A DNA stretch of 64,000 nucleotides, taken from NCBI GenBank assembly GCA_033439265.1, contig JAVTVX010000013.1, positions 1,886,501 to 1,950,500 of the forward strand. Direction: 5' to 3'. Positions 53,842 through 64,000 of this stretch are shown piece by piece. The first letter of the stretch is position 1; the number at the start of each line of letters is the position of its first letter. The notes under the pieces were generated by a model that searched no databases, was not told the DNA's origin, and saw only the letters and a list, made by a program, of their open reading frames with translations. Both the position numbers and the translations under genes were made by a program. The DNA is from Dillenia suffruticosa (lineage: Eukaryota > Streptophyta > Magnoliopsida > Dilleniales > Dilleniaceae).

Positions 53842-55390
53842 CAACTTGTTCGCTTAACTTAAACGACCCGTTCGGCTCCTCTTCTTCGATTTCATTTGGT
53901 ATTTTTAGAGTAGCGAGTTAATTTAATACAATTTTATATTTCAGACGGATGACGTGTTCTTTGAGTTCGCGAGTTGCAGTGCGCCACGTTGCACTAGATG
54001 ACATGTCACTAATACCCAGAAGCTGATCTGTTTGACTTCACCAATAGTAAGTTGCCACATAGGCTGAGTGACTGCAATTTCGTGTGTCATGACGTGTCAG
54101 ATGATGGAGGTGATGACATGTCAGCAACGCGCAGGGTGCATTGATGTTGACTGCCCATTACGAGGTTGCTTAAAACGCACCAGAAATATCTTGATTTCAA
54201 TTTTTTATCTCTATTTTATTTTATTTCATTTTAAATATATAAAAACCAAAATAATTTATAAAAATAAAAATTATTATATAAATAATATTTTATTAAAAAC
54301 CTAATTAATAACTCAAGATTTAATATTTTAAATTTATATTAAAAAAATCTATCCAACAGTAATGAGACACTAACTGATGAAATTTATTTTGTGTATCACA
54401 TGCTTATGAATTAAAAGAACACAAGTGAAAAAAAAATAAAGAAGTTCCATTCATGGAGGTGCTATTGGATTTCAAAAGTTGGAGGCTCATTTATGTCTGC
54501 AACTGCAAGAGTTGAATAGGGCAATTAGGGCAACTTCTTCTTCTTCTTCTTCATCTTCCTTTTTTTCCAGAAACATCAGTTTCTTTTGCATTGATGTTTA
54601 TAAGATGAGGGAGGCACACTAGAGACTTCGTTCGTGACGATGAAAACAACCTCAAAATTTGTTTTGTTCTGTAATGTAGGAGGTTTCACGTTTTTGAATG
54701 TTTATCCTGCCAGCTACTCTTGTGTCAAGGATCAAAGAATTCATACATAAGCCAAAACGAAAATCTCACTTGAAACGTTCGGAGAACATTTGAAATGTGT
54801 AGTTGGCAGAGAGATTCTCTCAAATGCCTATAAAATGCCAATAAAATGGGCTTCACTTTAGAGAGTTAGAAAAGAGTGATCTTAAAAATTGTCGTCTAGC
54901 GAATACTTTGATATTCAACAAGAAGTTCCGGTGCAGTTTGATCAGAAGTTGTTTGAGGTTTTTTTCTTACCTTTTTTTCAGTTGTTTAACTTTCTGAATT
55001 AGACTAAACTATCTATCATTTTTAAATTCTAATGTTTTTATACTCGAGAGAGATTAGAAATGAATACGTGTGTTGAGCGTTACCGATCGATAACATATAA
55101 AATGTTTTTACTATAGTTGCCTTTCAACTCTTAACTTTTTTAAAAAGGATGCTGATCTGTGAAATAAACAAATTTCAATTATCTACTGTATTATTTTTTT
55201 AATTTTATTTTTGTGATTATGGATGTTTTCATTTCTATCACTTTTTCCACTAAATTTCTCTTTGATAATTTTCGCCCTTTTCTATCATGTACAAGTCAAG
55301 GTGTTGTTTGACTATGGGAGACCTCTATTTTTATTTTTGTTTTGTAGCTGATGACATAAAAGATTGACGAGAATTCCTTGTTTTTGACAG
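53839..55390. other. Non-coding region upstream of ALG7
   Basis: This is the ALG7 promoter side. Around 53950-54130 there are several copies of gacgtgt/gacatgtca-type sequence, which contain ACGT cores. A (TTC)n tract lies near 54536-54555. No gene was recognised before the RRM-like fragment. Confidence 0.55.
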
Positions 55391-56350
55391 GTGACTTACA
55401 CTTAGGAATTTAAAACCATGGACAACACCTTGTCGATCGCTTGGAGAGGATGCACAGAAAGCTTTCTGTGCTGTTATCCGTCAGCTGTTCACCCTTCTTG
55501 CAATATCCATTGGCTTTGACCCCTTCAAATCCTTGCAAGTGGTTGCACTTTTAGTGTGGTTGGAACAAAGGGTTTTGATAAGATTGTGAGTAAAACAGTA
55601 TCCTTCCCAAATTTTCTAATAAACGACCTTGCTAAAGAGGCATTAAAATGCCTTAAATACGTCTGTTGTGAGGAGTTTGTATTCTCACCCGATGAAAATG
55701 AAATCATGATGATGCAAAGTCTTTTAGATAAGAGGATCACTCTTCAACATTTCTATAGGAACAAAGAGAATACAATTCTAGAACTTAATACAATAATTGA
55801 GAATATTTATAAGATAGCATCACTCTCAGACATAATTCATAAGGTCGTACAGAGAAAAAATTCTATAAATTTAGTAGAGAAATCTATAATCCCATTCGTG
55901 CGCCCTACTTCCCAAGAGAATGTACGCCAACCCGCAATTGCTCCCCTCGGTGCTCCTGTTCCTGTTCATCAAATAACTAGAGAGGCAAGGCCACAAAGGA
56001 GGCAGCAAAGAGGTCAGCAGTGGCCTGTTGGCAGGACACTGTTCGTGACCTTTTCCAAGGGCTATCCGGTGGAGGAATGGGAAGTGGACACATTCTTCAC
56101 GCAGGCGTTCGGAGATTGCGTGGAGCATATTACAATGCAAGACATAACAGAAGAAAATCCGCAAGCATTGCATGCAATAGTGGTTGTTCGCCATCCATCC
56201 TTTTTGCAAATGATCCTTAGGGGATCTCCCAAGGCAAAGTTCACTGTGAACGGGAAGCATATTTGGACGCGCGAGTTTCTGGCCCATCCCTCCAGACCTA
56301 CCTCGAGAAATACGCTTTCAGCTCGGCTCTCGAATATGCACCTCTTCTAA
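55391..56350 (+). pseudogene. RRM-like plant protein gene with frameshift
   Basis: The upstream part reads SLGEDAQKAFCAVIRQLFTL...SLQVVALLVWLEQ in one frame; the downstream part reads KGFDKIVSKTVSFPNFLIND...LMDKRI-type sequence and ends with GRTLFVTFSKGYPVEEWEVD...VNGKHIWTREFLAHPS to a stop at 56350. The frames meet at about 55563-55572, where caaaggg would need one more A to read LEQ-KGF. I recall a plant family with this layout: a helical block with MALWLWLE-type sequence followed by an RRM-like domain (RTLFVTFSKGYP resembling RNP2). Its usual annotation is uncharacterised. No ATG is in frame at the start, and a stop precedes CTTACACTT. A single-base deletion in a three-A run is therefore the simplest explanation. 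The 264-codon downstream open frame is otherwise clean. Function is unknown. Confidence 0.6.
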
Positions 56351-59300
56351 AGTCAAAGCTCCATTTGTTTGAATAGGAGAAAATGAAATCTTGGGGGGGG
56401 GGGTTTGGGGTCATTGAAATGTAACTCCTGATTTCTATCTACTAATTTTAAAGAATTTTTCTTCTCTATTCCGATGCTGCATACATAACCTTCTCTCTCT
56501 CCCCTTTTGTTTGTCACTATTTAACAAAACCACATAAATACATCTTAAGAACAATGTGGGGTAGAAGGAAAATTTTAAAATGTAAAATCTACTATCAAAC
56601 AAATCAAAATTATTAAACTTTCAACTCTTTAAATTTTACTTGATATAATAAAATAAATTAGTAAAACTTTAAAACATATAAATATATAATTATTTCTTTT
56701 ATAAATTATAAGTATCTCACAATCATATTAATTAAATTCGACTTATTTCGATAAACTAACGTATAATAATTTGTGAAACAAACATACATTCATAATATAA
56801 TGTTGGTCATATGAGGTCGAATGTTGTTTTTTTCAAGAAAAAAAAGTCCTTTCTCATTTGTTAAGCGTACATTAAAACATATTCTTAGAAATTATCATTA
56901 ATGCTTTGGTACATTTGGGTCAAAGGAGAGAGGCAGAGGAGTTTAACATCCCAAAAACATTTTCTCTTTCCTCCTACCTTTTACCCTACCCCTCCAGGAT
57001 AACATTTACTTGACAGCAAACACTTGGCACGATATCATATGGCCAAGACACAGGTGCCTGTGTACATAAGTTAATGGATTTTTTTTTTTTCCTTCGCGCA
57101 TGTGTACAGGGACGGTGTAATATCATTTTTGAATAATTTTTTTTAATATAATGGATAGGTTATCAATTCAGTATCTAAGATTTCGTTTTAATTAATCTGG
57201 GTTTACCATTTGTAAGGTCCAATTGAGGGAACAAGTCTTTTAGCGTTGGTTTTTCTGTTCTTATAGAAAATCGATCTCCTGATCATAATTAAGGAATGTC
57301 ATAGAGATCGATATTTTAGAATAACTTAGGAATTCGCCAAAACAGCAAAATGAAATTGAGGTGATGACCTCGATTTGTTCATTAATTACCATTAATATAA
57401 TACCCAAAGTAACAAGACTTGATGTGAGGACAACAATAATTGCTAAAAAGGAAGTGGTTGAGGCTGGGATAACTTTTTTGATAATAACAAGACCTAATGT
57501 AGTGTTAAAAATTTTGCTTGCCAGCTGAGCTTGTTTCGTCTGTTCTTGAAAATGAAAATTTTTGCTTGAAACATTTTGGGATATTTAAGGAAAGCAGATC
57601 CTCTTACTAATAAGAAATTAACCAAAAAAAAAAAATGAATACCCATTTAACTTTTTGATTTTTTTATCTCATCGATACATTAAATGCATTTCATAAAACA
57701 ATTTATACAGTAAAAAACTCATTTTTACTTGTAATCAAAACCTAGTAAATCTGTAACGAAAAAAATAATAATAAAATTTAAAATCTAGAAATGGATTTTA
57801 AATTTGGCAACACAATTTATGAAATAAAATAAAATGCTATAGTTGAAATCTACTTTAGAATATAATTTTGTCCTTTACAAGAGCCAAAAATGTGCATTTT
57901 TTTTATCATACAGTACTTATTAATTTCCTTCTTCGTTACCCAAGAGAGAAGAAAAGATGTCTTTTTAGGGATAGAGAGAATTCGATTGTTTGGAATGAGA
58001 AAGACAAACCTCCTAAAACTAAAATGACTCGACACCAACGCATGTTGGTTTTTTTTTTTTTATCGATATCTGTATTTTATTTAATTAATATGATTTTAGT
58101 ATTGTAAGATGTATAAGACGTTTAAATTTTATTTTTTTATTTTTATAATTTAAATTTAAAATTTATAATTAAGAGAGTAAAACGTAAATTCGCATGCCAA
58201 GATGCTTCGAAACAAATCACTGGAAGAGTCAAGAGGATGCAAACAATTTGATCAATAAAAACTGAAATTTCAGGAGAGGGTGAAGCAAGAAAAAAGAAAA
58301 TTATAAAGTGGGCGAGAGATGGGGTTGGTTGCGTACGTTAAGCGGGAACTGGCACACAATAGGAGCATCGTGATGACTCGGAGAGACCACCATAAGAGGA
58401 GGAGCCTGTGCTTTCGACATATACCGTGAGTCCCACCGCCTATGGCACGTGCGATTGTTTTGTCAAACGCGCAATGCAAATGACTGAGTTAGCTTATTTT
58501 TGTTTTTGTATTACTTTTTTTTTTTTTTTACATACTCACCAATAAATCTGTAAAAAACAATTAATAAAAATAATTAAAACAAACTTAAAAATTTTTTTAG
58601 GTAAAAAAATTAAACCTTATAGATGTTTATTAATATAGAATTACTATAATTTTGTCCTTTTTGAGATATAATTCATGCCATTGGTTTCCATATTGAAATC
58701 TCCTCTCAACATATTTATTAAAATAATATTTTCAATGTTAATTATAGAGAAATGCATCTATAATTAAATTAAAATATTTAATTTTCTTATAAAAATATTT
58801 ATATTCAAATCCTTCCTATAATATAAAACAAGCCAATCTTTTTTTTCGGAATTAAAGCTCTCATATGGTATTCAGTGCACATGGTTCAGAGGGAACAAAA
58901 AAGAGTATATCCTTAGCCTTGGTGAAATTATTGAATGATGCATTAAATAACAGTCATACTAATTCTTTTTGCTCTTGGAGTGACTTAACTTCCACAAGAT
59001 TATTTGAACCTTAGCCTAACTTCCGCAAGATTATTTGAACCTGAGCCTGAGGTTTGATCCAATTGTTTTCACATTTACTGAGGTGACCTTAGTGTGTGCA
59101 TGCCTGTGGCGCATGCAACATGATTGCTTTCAAAAGGGCAAAACGAAAATTTGGGATTTTAATTCCCAAAGAAGTAGTTCTATTTTCCCCCAATATGGCT
59201 TGAACAAAAAGCAGCATCTAACCCAGACAACGAAAACCAAAGCATTATCTACAAGTGACAATGGAAATGCCAGAAATCTACCATATTTCATCTTTAGACA

Positions 59301-59730
59301 AAATGGCGTGGCCATACCAAACGTTCCAATACACATTTTTCAGGTTTCTATGAACATTGCAAAAAGACCAATATGAATGTCCAATGTAGCAATGGCAACA
59401 TGGAAGGTGACAAAAAAGATTTAAACGGGCCTAAAATCGAATAAGATTAGGACAGTGTCGATCCCTAATGGAGTTCTGCTCTGTACCTTAATTCACTAAT
59501 ATACATACAAGCTAAAACTGCAATGTATAGCCAGTGCGCTTGGGTAACGATCGGGAACCATCCCATCAACTCAATGCCAAATCCATAAATATTTGCCAGA
59601 CTAGCTCGTCTTTTAAATCTCAAAGCTATCTCCTTCACCTTAGACTCTTGATTTCTTTGAACCTGGATGCTTACTGCCTGATGGCAACAATAATAGAGAA
59701 AGAGAACAACGTACTGTTGCTCAGAACATT
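56351..59730. other. 3.4-kb non-coding region
   Basis: No gene is supported. Features seen are a poly-G run at about 56393-56403, AT-rich sequence, a 31-bp tandem duplication (58986-59047) and, towards the right, what is probably the 3' UTR of the glycosyltransferase-like gene ending at 59731. The open frame at 59035-59376 has no recognised similarity. Confidence 0.55.
58986..59047. repeat. 31-bp tandem duplication
   Basis: Copies 58986-59016 and 59017-59047 both read taacttcc-caagattatttgaacct with two or three differences. They are outside supported exons. Confidence 0.85.
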
Positions 59731-62700
59731 CTACATTTCCATAACAATGTCATCCGGTCCAGGAGGAGAGAGAGGTGGGATTGCAGGGTCATGAGTAGTG
59801 TCCAAAACTTCCAAAACCCTCCTTGCAGTAGCCTGGAATTCTCTGTGGTTGCCAATCTTTCTAGAAGAGATGGCTCCCGTCCTAGATGAGTTACTACTCA
59901 CAACAGAGGACAAAAATTCATCCTTTGAGAGTGTTTTCTGAGCTGATGCAATAACTGAGCTAAAAACTCCAGAATCCCTCAACCCTTGAATAATGACCTG
60001 TGCATAAACATTTTAAAAAGAAAAACAATAGTACAGAGGTTCTATCTGTCACAAGTATTCAATAGATACAGCACAATTAAAAGCCCTAAACAATTAACGA
60101 ACAATATCTCCATTAGACTGAGAATTTAACTCACCATGGGAGCATATATTCTAGTCAAGATGCCCTTCTTTAAAAGCTTCATGTTCAGTGTTTTATCAGT
60201 CCAAGCAATATGCTCATGATACCTATATCATGAAAAACCTAGTAAGAAAATGAATGGGTTCCCACAAACAGTAGAAGCAAAGAATAACGCTCAAATTTCT
60301 CTTCGGCTCCAGAAAGCAAAGTTTTATTCAGGTAGACTATTAGCAGCAACTGTACTCTAAAAACACATTCTTTAATTGATTAGCACTTAAAGAACAAAAA
60401 TACATTCATGATTGAGTGATAAGATGACAAAAAGAAGTTCTTCACACACTGAATACAATAAAGAATTCAAACAAGTGGAAACCCCATTGGCCCGTCTTTG
60501 AGATTCAGCTAGTCATATTGCATGCATAAGGTCCTTAAAAATCTCATTATTCCCATTTTGGCCCATTTTTGAGATTCAGCTAGTCATATTGTATGCATAA
60601 GGTCCTTCAAATCTCATTATTCCCATTAACAACTAGATAAAGTATAAAGGCAATGATATCAAGACTACAAAAATTAGTCAGCAGACAAAATCGGATACAA
60701 GGTTGCTCACTTAAAATTATCCAGTTTTAAGTCTTTTGTGCTTTAAAGAATCCAAGGCTGGTCTGCTCACTAAAAATAGGATACAAGGTTTCTCTTCTTG
60801 GTTGTGCTAAGAATTAAAAATAAGGGGGGAAAAAAAACTGCAAACTGAGTGAGAAAATACCAGCGAAGCATTTCGTCATCCGTTGCAGTTGAAGCAATAA
60901 TAAAAGCCTGCAGTTTGAATTTTTAAAAGCACAACTGTAAGAAAGATAACTCAAATTGCTAATGCCACTGCAAACAATAATTCATAGGATCGCAAACACT
61001 ATCATCATCTGTTTGCAATACACTCGTTAAAAGAACCTGTCTTAATTCTCAAATGGTATAATGAATTCAAGCCACATATACCCAGAAGCTCCAAGGAGGA
61101 GACATGAGAATTTCACAACCATACTTTCAGGATCTTAGGATGATGCTGCTAAAATCAGGTTAAAAAACACAAGGAATCACCTCATAAGCCAGAGAGACCT
61201 CAATATTTCTTTATTATTGTTATTTGTTTTTAAGACAAGGGACCACCATCTAACAAGCTAATGAAGCTCCACCAACTGGAACAGCAGATATGAGGATCAC
61301 TTTCTTGATTGAGAGGTCTATATGCGACTTGATGAGGTGGCTATATCAGATGTGTCCAAACTAGAATTTTCTTTTCTTGTCTTTTCTTCAGCATCCAGAT
61401 CATTATCTTAAAGCTTCGGGAAGGAAAGCCTTTACTACTATGGTTGAAAATTGATGTCTAACTATGATGGACCTCCACCAAAATCAATGAGAAGCACAAA
61501 GAAAATTATTCCAAAAATTTCAAATGGTACAGGTAGGACACAAAAGGACTAGGACACTTCCAAACTGCCTTTAGCTACTGCTGACTCTAAAGACTAAATA
61601 TGGCCATACTGCTGCTCCCTCCCACATCCACCCCAAAACCAATCAAAGCATCATAATGGTTAATTTCTTCTTAAAGTTGCTTAAATGGACAGGGACAGGA
61701 GATTTAAAGACCTGAATTAATCTATTATTGCCCCGTGTTGGAAGAGTTCTTAGACGAAGGCAGTGTTTTTGTATTTCAAATTCCAGCAGGCGAAATCCAG
61801 TAAGTATGCATCGCCCAACTCAATGCAACACGAGTAGACCTTAAATCCTAAATTAGACAGAGAAACATTCATCACCATATTTTAAAAATCAAAAGCTAAC
61901 TACTTTTTGCATAAACACAGTGAAAAGGATTATTTCTTAAATGTTATATGAGCCAAAAGGCAAAAGAAAATGTACTAAGCATCTGTACTCACAGCTCTGT
62001 CAAACTCGAGCATAAAGCATCTCTTAACATCTTCTTTTGTAGGCTTGCAACCACATCGATCACGCCTTGAAGTCAAATCAGAAAATTTTGCATATGTATA
62101 ATGCAAAACAGCAGCCTCATCCAATTTAATTTCACTGTCACAAGTCGCATAAATTTAGGTTATCATGCAAAATAAACAATGTAACACAAAATTCTGCTCA
62201 TATAACATTGATGCAACACACCACACTCCTGCAGTTGTTATCCAAGGTTATTTTATGCCATGGAGAACAGTCAGTGATAAGAAACAGGTTCCTGCTTTAT
62301 AAGGAGGCTATGGAATCAGTCTCTACTCATTAGTGGTGTGGTACAGAGACAGACTTTGATGAAGGAAGTTATTCCTCATTCAATGAAGTGCATCTCTGTT
62401 GCTTTTGTTCATGATCATAATGATGTAAAGGAACAATCACATATTCAAGGAGGTTGAGATGGGGTTGGCCAACTTCACCTCGAGCAGAAGCTTAACAAGT
62501 GAATGTAAATGGTGAACAATTCTAGCAGTGCTTGTACCTCCTTTTTTATATTTTTAACATGGCCCTTTAAGCCATCTTAACTTCTTCTAATCTTATATCT
62601 TTTTCCATTTTTTTCTTCCTTAGTGGCTATTTATATATCTCATGTACTAGGTTGTTTCTTCTTTCATCTTTGCTTATACTTAAATCACACATGCACACTC

Positions 62701-63057
62701 AAAAGAGATATGCACCCGCTGAAGATAATTAAGATGCAAACGGAGTATCAAATGACAATACAGAGTACAAGTTCTGTATGCAAGCATATTTTAAAGACAA
62801 CAACTTGAACAAATAGATTATAATGAGGCAGACATAAGAATAAATTAAGTCTATGACAGATGATCATACTTTGGAGTTTTCATATAGTTATGCCATCTGT
62901 GTGCACCATTTGGACGAAGATGATCCCGAATCCGAGCAGCTGATTTGCCATTTCCATACGTCAAAAAATAGTTTGGATTACCACGAGTTGCTTCTTTGTA
63001 ATTACCAAAGTATGTGTCCTTTGGAAGATGATCATAATTCTTTTTGAACATTGAAAC
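59731..63057 (-). CDS. 3' half of a GT92 (DUF23)-like glycosyltransferase gene
   Basis: Five exons are visible in reading order: 63057-62870, 62134-61993, 60907-60861, 60222-60135 and 59997-59731. The upstream exons lie beyond the window. Junction phases agree throughout and rebuild a continuous 243-residue C-terminal part. It starts [20 protein letters not shown], continues [20 protein letters not shown] and [20 protein letters not shown], has a Cys pair ([17 protein letters not shown]), and ends with a Ser-rich, Pro-rich tail ([13 protein letters not shown]). The combination resembles plant proteins annotated as family-92 or DUF23 glycosyltransferases, some of which are also labelled RING-type zinc finger. 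That family name is my recollection and not a search result. The catalytic DxD region would lie upstream, outside the window. No lesion was seen. Intron sequence 5' of the exon at 63057 holds the 307-bp tandem repeat. Confidence 0.75.
60487..60627. repeat. 71-bp tandem duplication in a GT92-like intron
   Basis: Two copies with a 71-bp period (about 60487-60557 and 60558-60627) share ttgagattcagctagtcata and gcataaggtcctt and end in attattcccatt. They differ at several positions. They lie in the intron between the exons at 60907-60861 and 60222-60135. Confidence 0.85.
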
Positions 63058-63237
63058 CTTCCAACAATTTAAGAAAAACACATGTATAACTAGTAAATAA
63101 ACTATGCACTTCCAGTTGGCAAACCGGCAAAAAATAAGTGATACCAAGAATAGGACTGAGTTTCACATGAGCATTTGAATATTAGGTAGGAAAGAAGAGG
63201 GAAGAGGAAAATAAATGAAACCAACCACATGAACCTA

Positions 63238-64000
63238 AGTAGTGAAATTGTTTCCCTTAATAAGCAGGAAGAGGAAGCCATAATTGACCAAGTGCGTGCA
63301 GAAGCAAGCCCAATTCAAGCATGTTTTTCCAAAGACAATATATCCATGCTTAGAAAATTCACAATTCTGTTTGCCACAATATCAACATGCCAACAAAAAT
63401 CACAACCCCACCCCCAAAAAAAAGAACAAAAAACAAGGCAGCTTGTTTCAAGGTATTTCCAAAGCAACCATGGAGCTATAAACTATGTACACAATATTGA
63501 GACATAAGCTAACTAGGATCTATGGTAATAGAAGAAGGAAGCAAAGTAGTGAAATTGTTTCCCTTAATAAGCAGGAAGAGGAAGCCATAATTGACCAAGT
63601 GCGTGCAGAAGCAAGCCCAATTCAAGCATGTTTTTCCAAAGACAATATATCCATGCTTAGAAAATTCACAATTCTGTTTGCCACAATATCAACATGCCAA
63701 CAAAAATCACAACCCCACCCCCAAAAAAAAGAACAAAAAACAAGGCAGCTTGTTTCAAGGTATTTCCAAAGCAACCATGGAGCTATAAACTATGTACACA
63801 ATATTGAAACATACGCTAACTAGGATCTATGGTAATAGAAGAAGGAAGCAGAGTAGTGAAATTGTTTCCCTTAATAAGCAGGAAGAGGAAGCCATAATTG
63901 GCCAAGTGTGCACAGAAGCAAGCCCAATTCAAGCAAGTTTTTCCAAAGACAATATATCCATGCTTAGAAAATTCACAATTCTGTTTGCCACAATATCAAC
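63238..64000. repeat. 307-bp tandem repeat, at least 2.5 copies, running off the window
   Basis: Copies start at 63238, 63545 and 63852, each beginning agtagtgaaattgtttccct, with an exact 307-bp spacing. The first two are nearly identical; the third has a few changes (for example gaccaagtgcgtgcag becoming ggccaagtgtgcacag). The third is cut by the window end. The repeat sits in the intron upstream of the exon at 63057-62870, or in the gene's upstream region. Repeated open frames of 65 to 112 codons on the plus strand are by-products. Confidence 0.95.

Noticed and set aside
53272-53844. ALG7 start at the upstream in-frame position giving an Arg-Glu repeat N-terminus
   Set aside because: The extension is translated (GA)n microsatellite; the ATG at 53793 gives a family-like N-terminus.
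55871-56287. A 138-codon minus-strand open frame
   Set aside because: Antisense shadow of the RRM-like coding sequence, which has recognisable motifs on the plus strand.
63229-63823. Repeated 65- to 112-codon plus-strand open frames
   Set aside because: They arise from the 307-bp tandem repeat and are opposite in strand to the gene that contains it.
63238-64000. Evenly spaced repeats suggesting a CRISPR-like array
   Set aside because: The copies are contiguous 307-bp units without unique spacers, in a plant nuclear intron.

Overview
This window is nuclear DNA from a flowering plant, most likely a woody eudicot. The evidence is the AT-rich intergenic sequence, GT-AG introns of about 80 to 1,750 bp, abundant dinucleotide microsatellites, and a gene set of plant-specific families (cytokinin dehydrogenase, IQD/SUN calmodulin-binding protein, GH17 glucanase, organellar RecA) beside general eukaryotic genes (PRP4, ALG7). 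I saw no transposase, reverse transcriptase or integrase coding sequence, no rRNA or tRNA gene, and no CRISPR-like array. No species can be named from what is visible.

Layout. 1-4 kb: remnants of a short acidic-protein gene (+) whose frame is broken. 4.4-6.6 kb: complete five-exon cytokinin oxidase/dehydrogenase (-). 6.6-13 kb: non-coding. 13-18.4 kb: complete eight-exon mitochondrial-type RecA, RECA3-like (+). 21.3-24.1 kb: two-exon beta-1,3-glucanase (+) with an in-frame stop at codon 176. 26.9-28.4 kb: IQ67-domain (SUN-like) gene (-) with a frameshift and an incoherent last exon. 29.4-32.6 kb: complete five-exon PAP16-like purple acid phosphatase (-), with a second, homologous first exon 0.9 kb upstream. 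39.2-41 kb: conserved Trp/Asn-rich protein of unknown function (+). 43.5-46.9 kb: complete U4/U6 snRNP protein PRP4/LACHESIS (+). 47.6-53.8 kb: complete eleven-exon ALG7/GPT (-), convergent with PRP4. 55.4-56.4 kb: RRM-like plant gene with a frameshift (+). 59.7 kb to the window end: 3' half of a gene resembling family-92 (DUF23) glycosyltransferases (-), whose upstream intron holds a 307-bp tandem repeat running off the edge.

The genes are independently transcribed, as usual in plants. CDS boundaries were rebuilt by hand: for every intact gene the exons add up to a whole number of codons and the junctions preserve family motifs. The most striking features are the duplicated PAP first exon with matching splice phase, several genes each disabled by small lesions (glucanase, IQD, RRM-like, 5' locus), the many two- and three-copy tandem duplications (27 to 307 bp) in introns and promoters, and complementary (GA)n and (CU)n tracts flanking ALG7 exon 1. 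RECA3 and PAP16 are, from memory, neighbours in Arabidopsis (At3g10140/At3g10150), so this looks like conserved microsynteny with two genes now lying between them.
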